Assembly (NCBI RefSeq): GCF_003287455.1
Contig: NZ_PRLC01000021.1
Coordinates: 1-46,658, forward strand
From: Faecalibacterium hattorii
Lineage (GTDB): Bacteria; Bacillota; Clostridia; Oscillospirales; Ruminococcaceae
DNA: 46,658 bases
Direction of reading: 5' to 3'
Below, in pieces: positions 1-7,405 of this stretch (its first letter is position 1; each line of letters starts with the position of its first letter). The notes under the pieces are model-generated. The model saw only the letters and a program-made list of their open reading frames with translations, was not told where the DNA came from and searched no databases. A program made the position numbers and the translations under genes.

Positions 1-245
1 TGCCAAGGCCTCTCACTTTGGGAGAGGTGGCATCGCGAAGCGATGACGGAGAGGGCAAGCCCGCTCACGGCGGCGCACCGCGTAAGTTTAGATCAAGCCT
101 TTCGGAAGTCTGCCCCATCGTAAGCGCCAGTTAAAACGGGGCGACAGGGCCTTTGTTTAGCACTGCGTCAGATGAGGCCGAGGCCAAGCCCGGCAGAGGG
201 AGTCCTGCGCCTTTGTTTCGCACTGCGCAAGATACGGCAGGGGAA
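1..245. repeat. Dispersed intergenic repeat, copy 1 (cut by window edge)
   Basis: The window opens inside a structured repeat. Bases 2-78 recur almost exactly at 46558-46634 in the same orientation, and parts recur near 7.1, 8.9, 14.7-15.0, 17.5 and 22.5 kb. Modules include the hairpin around CCTCTCACTTTGGGAGAGG, the GCATCGCGAAGCGATG hairpin, and a GCCTTTGTTTAGCACTGCG module near 150 and again near 210. I see no gene here. Confidence 0.8.
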
Positions 246-296
246 AGAAACCACGAAAATTCAAAATCATTCAGAAATTCAAAGAGGGATCATACC

Positions 297-779
297 ATGG
301 GCAAAGAAGCAAAAACGAACGCAATGAGGATCTTGGAGCGGGCAAAGGTGGCCTACACGGCCCACGAGTACCCCCACGAGGAGGGGGTGGCCGTGGACGG
401 CATCCATGTGGCGCAGAGCTTGGGCGAGGACCCGGCGTGCGTGTACAAGACACTGGTGACACAGGGGGCGAGCCGGAACTACTTCGTCTTCGTGATCCCG
501 GTGGCAGCGGAGCTGGACCTGAAAGCTGCCGCCCGCAGCGTGGGCGAAAAGAGCGTCGCCATGATCCATGTGGCCGACATCAACAAGGTGACGGGCTACG
601 TCCGGGGCGGCTGCAGCCCGGTGGGCATGAAAAAGCAGTATGTGACCGTTTTTGACGAAAGCGTGCTGGCGCAGGAGAAGGTCTACGTCTCCGGCGGCCG
701 CATCGGCACGCAGGTGTGCTGCGCTCCCGCCGACCTCATCAAGGCGGCGCGGGCTACGACGGCGAAAATTATTTTTTGA
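297..779 (+). CDS. ybaK: Cys-tRNA(Pro)/YbaK-EbsC family aminoacyl-tRNA deacylase
   Basis: Predicted 160-residue cytoplasmic deacylase of the YbaK/EbsC family, which hydrolyses mischarged Cys-tRNA(Pro) in trans after prolyl-tRNA synthetase errors. The sequence shows the family pattern: an N-terminal helix (MRILERAKVAYTAHEY), a VYKTLV motif carrying the conserved lysine, the GCSPVG segment, and a C-terminal GGRIGTQVCCAPADLI block. ATG 297 is chosen because AGAGGG lies 8-10 bases upstream. The frame stays open back to 153, but that part reads through the dispersed repeat and lacks a ribosome site. It stands alone between the repeat and the purE leader. Family assignment is confident; substrate is from family knowledge. 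Confidence 0.88.
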   Translation: MGKEAKTNAMRILERAKVAYTAHEYPHEEGVAVDGIHVAQSLGEDPACVYKTLVTQGASRNYFVFVIPVAAELDLKAAARSVGEKSVAMIHVADINKVTGYVRGGCSPVGMKKQYVTVFDESVLAQEKVYVSGGRIGTQVCCAPADLIKAARATTAKIIF

Positions 780-853
780 GGTCGTACATCCTTAAAAAAT
801 CATACCCTACAAATAAGTCATACTTAAAAAGAAAATGAATGTCGAAACTGCAC

Positions 854-876
854 AAAACTTTTGAAAGTTTTTTGGA
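854..876 (+). terminator. Weak AT-rich hairpin after ybaK
   Basis: AAAACTTT and AAAGTTTT (854-871) form a short A/T stem followed by three more T. It could end ybaK transcripts, but the stem is weak and the call is tentative. Confidence 0.3.
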
Positions 877-913
877 GCAAGAGAACACAAGGGAGAAATT
901 GCCCAAACACCCT

Positions 914-941
914 TTGCAAAGCGGATATTTTGCCGTAAACT
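914..941 (+). promoter_or_regulatory. Candidate sigma-A promoter of the pur leader
   Basis: TTGCAA (914-919) and TAAACT (936-941) are separated by 16 bases. Transcription would start near 948, giving a leader of about 260 nt before purE. Confidence 0.45.
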
Positions 942-1031
942 GTATCTATCAGAAGGATGGTGCGGGTCTGCCGCGCCGTTTGCAGAGGGTGGAAAAGTGA
1001 GTTTCCCATAGAAGTTCGGAGGGGTTACGGA

Positions 1032-1151
1032 ATGCTGGAAATGCTGCATGAGGTCATTCGTCGTCCGCGTGCGGGTGCAGTGCAGGGAACCCGTGTAACT
1101 TTGTGTGGGAACACTTTGCAGATTTCGCAGGAGCAGAAGGCCGTGGTGTAG
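1032..1151 (+). CDS. 39-residue leader peptide upstream of purE
   Basis: A short frame starts at ATG 1032, seven bases after GGAGGGG, a near-ideal ribosome site, and ends at TAG 1149-1151. It begins MLEMLHEVIRRPRAGA and ends EQKAVV. The stop codon overlaps the last stem base and the loop of the purE terminator, so a ribosome finishing this frame would cover the 5' arm of the hairpin. I recognise no domain and no run of a single regulatory codon. It may be a true leader peptide whose translation controls termination, or a chance frame; the ribosome site and the position of the stop favour the former. Confidence 0.55.
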   Translation: MLEMLHEVIRRPRAGAVQGTRVTLCGNTLQISQEQKAVV

Positions 1152-1170
1152 GCACACCACAGCCTTTTTT
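1139..1170 (+). terminator. Intrinsic terminator upstream of purE
   Basis: GGC (1139-1141) and GTGGTGT (1143-1149) pair with ACACCAC (1154-1160) and GCC (1162-1164), with one internal mismatch and a four-base loop, followed by six T. It lies 42 bases before the purE start and so can only act as an attenuator of the operon. Confidence 0.8.
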
Positions 1171-1211
1171 GTTTGTGTGGACACGGGAAAGAGAAAGAGA
1201 GGCTTCGGAAT

Positions 1212-1712
1212 ATGATTCGTAAAGTTGCTGTGATCATGGGTTCGGACAGTGATTGGCCGGTGGTAAAGGGTGCGTGCAGCCAGCTCAAGGCGCTGGGCAT
1301 CCCCTTTGAGGCGCACATCCTTTCGGCCCACCGCACCCCTGCTGAGGCGGCGGCTTTCGCCAAGAGCGCCAAGGACAACGGCTTCGGCGTCATCCTGTGT
1401 GCGGCGGGCATGGCGGCGCATCTGGCCGGCGCTTTTGCAGCCAACACCACCCTGCCGGTCATCGGCATCCCCATGAAGGGCGGCGCGATGGACGGCATGG
1501 ACGCGCTGCTGGCCACAGTGCAGATGCCCAGCGGCATCCCGGTGGCCACGGTGGCCCTGAACGGCGCGAAGAACGCCGCATGGCTGGCGGCGGAGATCCT
1601 CGCTCTGAGCGACGACGAGCTGGCTGCCAAGCTGACCGACGAGCGCGCCGCGATGGCATGGCAGATCGCCGCCAAGGAACAGAAACTGCAGAAAGAAATT
1701 GAGGAACTCTAA
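1212..1712 (+). CDS. purE: 5-(carboxyamino)imidazole ribonucleotide mutase
   Basis: PurE, 166 residues, interconverts carboxylated forms of AIR to give CAIR in de novo purine synthesis. The start is ATG 1212 (MIRKVAVIMGSDSDWPV); GAGAGG lies just upstream. Visible motifs are GSDSDW for phosphate and substrate binding, SAHRTP, and PVIGIPMKGGAMDGMDALL followed by QMPSGIPVATVALNGAKNAA, all typical of the small bacterial class I enzyme. No purK is next to it, as it usually is in enterobacteria. The stop TAA overlaps the purF ATG by one base (TAATG), so the two are translationally coupled. It is the first gene after the attenuator. Confidence 0.95.
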   Translation: MIRKVAVIMGSDSDWPVVKGACSQLKALGIPFEAHILSAHRTPAEAAAFAKSAKDNGFGVILCAAGMAAHLAGAFAANTTLPVIGIPMKGGAMDGMDALLATVQMPSGIPVATVALNGAKNAAWLAAEILALSDDELAAKLTDERAAMAWQIAAKEQKLQKEIEEL

Positions 1713-3190
1713 TGTCTGATTTTGCATATCCGCTTCACGAAGAGTGCGGCGTTTTTGGCATCTATGACCGCGCGGGCACCGAGGATGTGGCGGCTGCCGC
1801 CTACTCGGCGCTGTACGCGCTGCAGCACCGCGGGCAGGAGAGCTGCGGCATCGCGGTGAACGAGGACGGCGTTATCACCGGCCACCGGGACCTCGGCCTT
1901 GTGAACGAGGTGTTCACCCCGGCGGTGCTGGCCAGTATTTCCAGCCCGGCAGCCCACATGGCCACCGGCCACGTCCGCTACGCAACGGCGGGCAGCCGGG
2001 TGCGGGCCAACGCCCAGCCCATGATCGTCCGGCACGGGCGGGGCACCATGGCCCTGTGCCACAACGGCAACCTGACCAACGCCTTGGAGCTGCGCCGCCA
2101 GCTGGAAAATGAGGGCGCCATCTTCCACGGCTCCTCCGATACCGAAGTCATCTGCTACCTCGTCACCCGGAACCGGCTGCGGATGGGCAGCATCGAGACG
2201 GCAATCAGCAAGACCATGGATGTTTTACAGGGAGCCTACAGCCTTGTTATCATGTCGTCCACCAAGCTCATCGCGGTGCGGGACCCCCGCGGCTACCGGC
2301 CCCTGTGCATCGGCGCGCTGCCCGGCGGCGGCTACGTCTTCGCCAGCGAGAGCTGCGCGCTGGACGCCGCCGGAGCGACCCTGCTGCGGGACGTGGAGCC
2401 CGGCGAGATCGTCGTGGTGGATGCCCGCAGCGGTGAGCTGCGGAGCATCAAGGATCACTGCGGCCGGAAGGATACCCAGATGTGCGTCTTCGAGTACATC
2501 TATTTCTCCCGCCCGGACAGCATCATTGAGGGCTGCTCGGTCCACGAGGCACGCAAACAGGCGGGCCGGTTCCTTGCACAGGAACACCCCGTGGAGGCCG
2601 ATGTGGTCATCGGCGTGCCGGATTCCGGTCTGGACGCCGCGCTGGGCTACTCCGAGGAGAGCGGCATCCCCTACGGCATCGGCTTCATCAAGAACAAATA
2701 CATCGGGCGCACCTTCATTCAGGGCAGCCAGAAGCAGCGCGAGAACAGCGTGCGCATCAAGCTGAACGTGGTGTCCAGCACCGTGAAGGGCAAACGGGTG
2801 GTGCTGGTGGATGACTCCATCGTGCGCGGCACCACCTCCGCCCGCATCATCAAGCTGCTGCGGGACGCCGGGGCGGCGGAGGTCCACTTCCGCGTGTCGG
2901 CACCCCCCTTCAAATACCCCTGCTACTTCGGCACCGACATCCCCGACCAGAAGCTGCTGGTGGCCACGGGCCGCACCGTGGCCCAGATCAACGAGATCAT
3001 CGGGGCGGACACGCTGGGCTACCTTTCCACGGAGCATGTGGTCCAGCTGGCCAAGGGTGCCAACTGCGGCTTCTGCACCGCCTGCTTCACCGGGGAATAT
3101 GCCGTGAAGCCCGACGAGGTGCTTTCGACCGATATTCACGAACGCCACCTGAACGACCGTCCCAAGGACGAGAAAAAGTTAGGAGAGTAA
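1712..3190 (+). CDS. purF: Amidophosphoribosyltransferase
   Basis: PurF (492 residues) makes 5-phosphoribosylamine from PRPP and glutamine, the committed step. The N-terminus MSDFAYPLHEEC fits the Bacillus-type enzyme: a short propeptide would be removed to expose Cys12 as the glutamine amidotransferase nucleophile. The glutaminase domain (HRGQES, GHVRYAT, CHNGNL) is followed by the phosphoribosyltransferase domain with the PRPP loop VVLVDDSIVRGTTS near residue 362. A late NCGFCTAC motif (about 450) agrees with the 4Fe-4S form of the family. The end of the gene contains the AGGAGA ribosome site of purM. Feedback by nucleotides is family knowledge. Confidence 0.97.
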   Translation: MSDFAYPLHEECGVFGIYDRAGTEDVAAAAYSALYALQHRGQESCGIAVNEDGVITGHRDLGLVNEVFTPAVLASISSPAAHMATGHVRYATAGSRVRANAQPMIVRHGRGTMALCHNGNLTNALELRRQLENEGAIFHGSSDTEVICYLVTRNRLRMGSIETAISKTMDVLQGAYSLVIMSSTKLIAVRDPRGYRPLCIGALPGGGYVFASESCALDAAGATLLRDVEPGEIVVVDARSGELRSIKDHCGRKDTQMCVFEYIYFSRPDSIIEGCSVHEARKQAGRFLAQEHPVEADVVIGVPDSGLDAALGYSEESGIPYGIGFIKNKYIGRTFIQGSQKQRENSVRIKLNVVSSTVKGKRVVLVDDSIVRGTTSARIIKLLRDAGAAEVHFRVSAPPFKYPCYFGTDIPDQKLLVATGRTVAQINEIIGADTLGYLSTEHVVQLAKGANCGFCTACFTGEYAVKPDEVLSTDIHERHLNDRPKDEKKLGE

Positions 3191-3194
3191 GACC

Positions 3195-4241
3195 ATGGAA
3201 AAGAGCTATTCGGAAAGTTATGCAGCCGCCGGTGTGGATATCACCGCCGGTTACCGCTCTGTTGAACTGATGAAGCAGTATGTCGCCCGCACCATGAACG
3301 AGCACTGCATCGGCGGTCTTGGCGGCTTCGGCGGCCTGTTCGAGCTGGACTGCACGGGTTACAAGCACCCCGTCCTGATCTCCGGCACCGACGGCGTGGG
3401 CACCAAGCTGAAGATCGCCATGATCATGGACAAGCACGATACCATCGGCATTGACTGCGTGGCTATGTGCGTCAACGATGTCATCTGCGCCGGTGCCAAG
3501 CCGCTGGTCTTCCTCGACTACATCGCATGCGGCCGGAATCTCCCCGAAAAGATCGCCGAGATCGTCAAGGGCGTGGCTGAGGGCTGCGTTCAGGCCGACT
3601 GCTCCCTCGTGGGCGGCGAGACGGCTGAGCATCCGGGCATGATGCCGGAGGACGAATACGATCTGGCCGGTTTCACCGTGGGCGTCGTGGACAAGGAGAA
3701 GATCCTGAACAACGACACCATGAAGTCCGGCGACGTCATCCTCGCCCTGCCCTCCACCGGTGTGCACTCCAATGGTTTCTCGCTGGTGCGCAAGATCTTT
3801 GATATCGACAAGGACCCCGACGTGTTGAAGACTGCCCCGGCAGAGCTTTCCGGCAAGACGCTGGGCGAGGCTCTGCTGGCCCCCACCAAGATCTACGTCA
3901 AGCCGGTGCTCAAGGTGCTGGAAGAGGTGGACGTCAAGGGCATCTCCCACATCACCGGCGGCGGTTTCTACGAGAACATCCCCCGCAGCCTGAAGAAGGG
4001 ATGCTGCGCCCGCATCAAGAAAGCGGACGTCCGCACCCCGGCCCTCTTCCACCTGATGCAGAAGGTGGGCAATATCTCCGAGCACGACATGTTCAATACC
4101 TTCAACATGGGCGTCGGCATGGTGCTGACCGTGCCCGCCCAGCAGGCCGACAAGGCACTGGACATCCTCCACGCCAACGGTGAGCCGGAGGCTTACAAGC
4201 TGGGCGTCATCGCAGAGGGCGAGGGGGTCGAACTGTGCTGA
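3195..4241 (+). CDS. purM: Phosphoribosylformylglycinamidine cyclo-ligase (AIR synthetase)
   Basis: PurM, 348 residues, closes the imidazole ring of FGAM using ATP to give AIR. The protein shows the family pattern: LLGG-like GLGGFGGLF near the N-terminus, GTDGVGTKLKIA, the metal/ATP segment DCVAMCVNDVICAGA, the GGETAEHPGMM motif, LPSTGVHSNGFSLVR, and ITGGGFYENIPR. ATG 3195 is four bases after the purF stop with AGGAGA inside the purF end. The 3' end overlaps purN by seven bases. Length is normal for the family. Confidence 0.97.
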   Translation: MEKSYSESYAAAGVDITAGYRSVELMKQYVARTMNEHCIGGLGGFGGLFELDCTGYKHPVLISGTDGVGTKLKIAMIMDKHDTIGIDCVAMCVNDVICAGAKPLVFLDYIACGRNLPEKIAEIVKGVAEGCVQADCSLVGGETAEHPGMMPEDEYDLAGFTVGVVDKEKILNNDTMKSGDVILALPSTGVHSNGFSLVRKIFDIDKDPDVLKTAPAELSGKTLGEALLAPTKIYVKPVLKVLEEVDVKGISHITGGGFYENIPRSLKKGCCARIKKADVRTPALFHLMQKVGNISEHDMFNTFNMGVGMVLTVPAQQADKALDILHANGEPEAYKLGVIAEGEGVELC

Positions 4242-4831
4242 ACATTGCCGTGTTAGTGTCCGGCGGCGGCACCAATTTACAGGCCCTGCTGGACAGCGAG
4301 GCCCGCGGGGAGAACCCCAACGGCAGGATCACGCTGGTGGTGGCCTCCAAGCCCGGCGTCTATGCGCTGGAGCGGGCCGCCAAGGCCGGGGTGGAAGGCG
4401 TGGTGGTCCGCCGCAGGGACTACGAAAGCAGCGAAGATTTCGACGCCGCTCTGCTGAACCAGTTGAAAACCCACCACATCGACCTTGTGGTGCTGGCCGG
4501 GTTCCTCTCCGTGCTGGGGCCCAGCGTCATTGCGGCCTACCCGCGCCGCATCCTGAATGTCCACCCGGCGCTCATCCCGTCCTTCTGCGGGCCGGGCATG
4601 TACGGTCTGCGCCCCCACGAAGCGGCGCTGGCCCGCGGCTGCAAGGTGACCGGTGCCACCGTCCACTTTGTGAATGAGGAGTGCGACGGCGGGCCCATCC
4701 TGCTGCAAAAGGCCGTGGACATCCTGCCCGGCGACACCCCCGAAGTGTTGCAGAAGCGGGTGATGGAACAGGCGGAGTGGAAGCTCCTGCCCAAGGCCGT
4801 TGCCATGGTTTGCAGTGGAGAGATCGAATAA
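4235..4831 (+). CDS. purN: Phosphoribosylglycinamide formyltransferase
   Basis: PurN, 198 residues, formylates GAR with 10-formyltetrahydrofolate. The start is GTG 4235 inside GTGCTGA, overlapping the purM stop, so coupling to purM is expected. Motifs seen: LVSGGGTNLQALLD for phosphate binding, VVLAGFLSVLGP, the ILNVHPALIPSF segment with the catalytic Asn and His, GATVHFVNEECDGGPI with the catalytic Asp. Length and order match the family. Downstream is a short repeat and then purO. Confidence 0.96.
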   Translation: MLNIAVLVSGGGTNLQALLDSEARGENPNGRITLVVASKPGVYALERAAKAGVEGVVVRRRDYESSEDFDAALLNQLKTHHIDLVVLAGFLSVLGPSVIAAYPRRILNVHPALIPSFCGPGMYGLRPHEAALARGCKVTGATVHFVNEECDGGPILLQKAVDILPGDTPEVLQKRVMEQAEWKLLPKAVAMVCSGEIE

Positions 4832-4885
4832 CCTCTCAGTCGAGCCTTCGGCTCGCCAGCTCCCCTAATAGGGGAGCCCTTGGCA
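4832..4885. repeat. Short intergenic repeat with hairpin (purN-purO)
   Basis: The stretch contains GAGCCTTCGGCTC and AGCTCCCCTAATAGGGGAGC hairpins and ends in CCCTTGGCA, the module boundary of the larger repeats elsewhere in the window. It interrupts an otherwise tight operon and may act as an mRNA-processing or stability hairpin. Confidence 0.55.
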
Positions 4886-4961
4886 GGACGGCAAACAAGT
4901 GCGAAAAACAAAAAATGTCGGGCTCCGCTGTGAGACGAAGCGTGTGCTAAAGGAGAACCTT

Positions 4962-5756
4962 ATGGAGAAAATCAATCTGAACGAGTATCTGGCATCCAAC
5001 GAGTACCCCGGCCGCGGCATCGCGGTGGCGATGGCCCCGGATGGGCGGCAGATGTTCATCGGCTATTTCATCATGGGCCGCAGCGAGAACAGCCGCAACC
5101 GGGTGTTCGACCCCATCCCGGAGCGGGGCGGCATCTGCACCATGGCCGCCGACCCCGACAAGCTGGAAGACCCCAGCCTCATCATCTATAACCCCGTGCT
5201 GACGCTGGGCAGGACCCAGATCGTGACCAACGGCGACCAGACCGACACCATCTACGACCTCATGAGCCGGGGCAAGAGCTTTGCGGACGCTTTGCGCACC
5301 CGCACCTTTGAGCCGGACGGCCCCAACTACACCCCCCGCATCTCGGCGGTGGTGTACGAGGACGGCAGCTACCAGATGAGCATCCTGAAATCGGCTGACG
5401 GCAACGGCGACAGCGTCCAGCGCTATTTCTTCGATTACCCGCAGCCCGTGGCCGGTGAGGGTCATTTCATCAGCACCTACAAGCACAACGGCAGCCCCAT
5501 CCCCAGCTTTGAGGGGGAGCCGCTCCGTTTTGCGTGCCCCCGCACCATCGGCGATTTCGCCCACGGCCTGTGGCAGAACCTGAACCCCGATAACAAGGTC
5601 AGCCTGTTCGCCCGCGTCATCGACCTTGACACCGGCGAGACCGGCGACATGATCTTCAACAAATACGACGCCGTCTATAACGACGACGAAGACCCCGAAG
5701 AACCCGCCCTGCTGCCCGAAGAGCTGGAGGCTCTGGCCGCAGAGAAACAGAACTAA
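4962..5756 (+). CDS. purO: IMP cyclohydrolase, PurO (archaeal-type) family
   Basis: 264-residue protein of the PurO/COG3363 family, which closes FAICAR to IMP and is unrelated to the cyclohydrolase half of bifunctional PurH. The N-terminus NEYPGRGIAVAMAPDG, followed by YFIMGRSENSRNRVF, is the family hallmark; later blocks include NYTPRISAVVYEDG and PSFEGEPLRF. ATG 4962 is set by AAGGAG seven bases before it; a longer frame back to 4899 has no ribosome site. It lies 12 bases before the stand-alone AICAR formyltransferase, so the two replace a fused PurH. The acidic tail (DDEDPEEPALLPEELEALAA) looks disordered. Confidence 0.9.
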   Translation: MEKINLNEYLASNEYPGRGIAVAMAPDGRQMFIGYFIMGRSENSRNRVFDPIPERGGICTMAADPDKLEDPSLIIYNPVLTLGRTQIVTNGDQTDTIYDLMSRGKSFADALRTRTFEPDGPNYTPRISAVVYEDGSYQMSILKSADGNGDSVQRYFFDYPQPVAGEGHFISTYKHNGSPIPSFEGEPLRFACPRTIGDFAHGLWQNLNPDNKVSLFARVIDLDTGETGDMIFNKYDAVYNDDEDPEEPALLPEELEALAAEKQN

Positions 5757-5768
5757 GGAGGAAGACCC

Positions 5769-6950
5769 ATGAACGAACTGGCATTGAAGTACGGCTGCAA
5801 CCCCAACCAGAAGCCCAGCCGCATTTATATGGAAGATGGCTCCGACCTGCCCGTGACCGTTCTGAACGGCAAGCCCGGCTACATCAATTTTCTGGATGCC
5901 CTCAACTCCATCCAACTGGTCAAGGAGCTGAAAGCGGCCTGCGGCCAGCCCGCAGCGGCCTCCTTCAAGCATGTGTCCCCGGCGGGCGCAGCGCTGGGTC
6001 TGCCCCTGACCGAGGTGGAGCGGAAGATGTACCACATCGCCCCGGACGCTGTGCTCTCCCCGCTGGCGTGCGCCTACGCCCGCGCCCGCGGTGCCGACCG
6101 GATGTCGTCCTTCGGCGATTGGATCGCCCTGTCCGATGTCTGCGACGTGCCCACCGCAAAGCTCATCCAGCACGAAGTGTCGGACGGCATCATCGCCCCC
6201 GGCTATGAGCCGGAAGCACTGGCGATCCTTGCCGGCAAGAAGAAGGGCAACTACAACGTGGTGGCCATCGACCCGGACTACAAGCCCAACCCCGTGGAGC
6301 ACAAGCAGGTGTACGGCATCACCTTCGAGCAGGGCCGCAACGAGCTGACCATCAACGCCGACACCATGCTGACCAACTGGGTCACCGAGAACAAGGCCGT
6401 CTCCGACGAGCAGAAGCGTGATCTGGTCCTCGCCCTCATCACCCTGAAGTACACCCAGTCCAACAGTGTCTGCTACGCCTACAACGGCCAGACCATCGGC
6501 GTGGGCGCGGGCCAGCAGAGCCGCATCCACTGCACCCGCCTCGCGGGCCAGAAGGCCGACAACTGGCAGCTGCGCCACATGGACAAGGTGCTGAACCTGC
6601 CCTTCCGGGACGATGTCTCGAAGCCCAACCGCGACAACGCCATCGACGTTTACATCGGCGACACGCCGGAGGATGTCATCGGCGACGACGTCTGGGCCGA
6701 GACCTTCACCGAGCAGCCCGCCCCCCTGACGGCCGAGGAAAAGAAAGCCTACCTCAGCCAGATCACCGGCGTGTCCCTCGGCTCGGATGCGTTCTTCCCC
6801 TTCGGCGACAACATCGAGCGGGCCCGCCGCTCCGGCGTGACCGCCATCGTCCAGCCCGGCGGCTCCATCCGCGACCAGCAGGTCATCGACACCTGCAATA
6901 AATACAACATCGCGATGGCCTTCTGCGGCATCCGGTTGTTCCATCACTAA
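5769..6950 (+). CDS. purH: AICAR formyltransferase (stand-alone, PurH C-domain type)
   Basis: 393 residues; formylates AICAR with 10-formyl-THF to FAICAR, the step before ring closure. It matches only the transformylase part of PurH: LKYGCNPNQKPS at the N-terminus, SFKHVSPAGAA with the catalytic Lys-His pair near residue 66, SNSVCYAYNGQTIGVGAGQQSR, SDAFFPFGDNIERA and the C-terminal PGGSIRDQQVIDTCN / MAFCGIRLFHH. The MGS-like cyclohydrolase domain expected at the N-terminus of bifunctional PurH is absent; that job is given to PurO just upstream. AGGAGG lies 6 bases before ATG 5769. Confidence 0.93.
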   Translation: MNELALKYGCNPNQKPSRIYMEDGSDLPVTVLNGKPGYINFLDALNSIQLVKELKAACGQPAAASFKHVSPAGAALGLPLTEVERKMYHIAPDAVLSPLACAYARARGADRMSSFGDWIALSDVCDVPTAKLIQHEVSDGIIAPGYEPEALAILAGKKKGNYNVVAIDPDYKPNPVEHKQVYGITFEQGRNELTINADTMLTNWVTENKAVSDEQKRDLVLALITLKYTQSNSVCYAYNGQTIGVGAGQQSRIHCTRLAGQKADNWQLRHMDKVLNLPFRDDVSKPNRDNAIDVYIGDTPEDVIGDDVWAETFTEQPAPLTAEEKKAYLSQITGVSLGSDAFFPFGDNIERARRSGVTAIVQPGGSIRDQQVIDTCNKYNIAMAFCGIRLFHH

Positions 6951-7011
6951 AAATGCTTCCTTGCAGGAACATGCGGTTTCTGTCGCATTTGGCATATCGT
7001 AGGCCCGCTTG

Positions 7012-7360
7012 AAACGCCCTCTCCCCACCGCAAGCACCCGCTAAACCGGGGCCCAGCGGCCACGGCGGCGGGCTTGCCCTCTCCGTCATCGCTTCGCGAT
7101 GCCACCTCTCCCAAAGTGAGAGGCCTTGGCAGTCCGTAAAGTTCCCAGTTTATACTTTACGCCCTGCTGTCGCAAGGGGAGCCGAAGGCGCTGCGCTCAG
7201 ACTTCACGCCTTTGCCAAGGGCTCCCACTTTGGGGGAGCTGGCGCGAAGCGCCTGAGAGGGCGAGCCCGGCAGAGGGAAGGCTGCGCCTTTGTTTAGCAC
7301 AGCGTACCGCAAGGCAGAGAGGGCAAGCCCACGGACGGGTTTAGCGGGGGTCTAGGATAG
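7012..7360. repeat. Dispersed intergenic repeat, copy 2 (purH-purD)
   Basis: The 455 base gap after purH has no gene. It carries the full repeat: a CCTCTCC...GAGAGG module, an internal core bounded by CCTTGGCA (7124-7131) and TGCCAAGG (7213-7220), a GGCGCGAAGCGCC hairpin and the GCCTTTGTTTAGCACAGCG tail. Core orientation here is the common one, shared with copies at 8.9, 22.5 and 46.5 kb. Confidence 0.85.
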
Positions 7361-7405
7361 AAAAATGAAACCGTATGCTCAGCAGAAAGGTTGGGAGGTT
7401 ATAAA

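Larger units (their letters stand above)
948..1170 (+). promoter_or_regulatory. Structured purE leader, candidate transcription attenuator
   Basis: The leader holds a 7 bp hairpin (GGTGCGG 959-965 with CCGCGCC 971-977), a second small hairpin (GGAAA 991-995 with TTTCC 1002-1006), a strong ribosome site GGAGGGG (1018-1024), a 39-codon reading frame, and an intrinsic terminator at 1139-1170 before purE. I did not recognise the guanine/purine, ZTP, PRPP, THF or preQ1 riboswitch consensus. A terminator between promoter and first gene implies regulated readthrough; the signal it senses is unknown. Confidence 0.6.

Noticed and set aside
948-1170. Known purine riboswitch in the purE leader
   Set aside because: The conserved loops of guanine, ZTP, PRPP, THF and preQ1 riboswitches were looked for by eye and not found; a covariance search could still change this.
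4947-7037. Open frame of about 700 codons opposite purO and purH
   Set aside because: Composition bias only; both + strand genes are well supported.
7012-7360. Repeat blocks as insertion sequences
   Set aside because: No transposase frame or consistent terminal inverted repeats with target duplications; modular order varies between copies.
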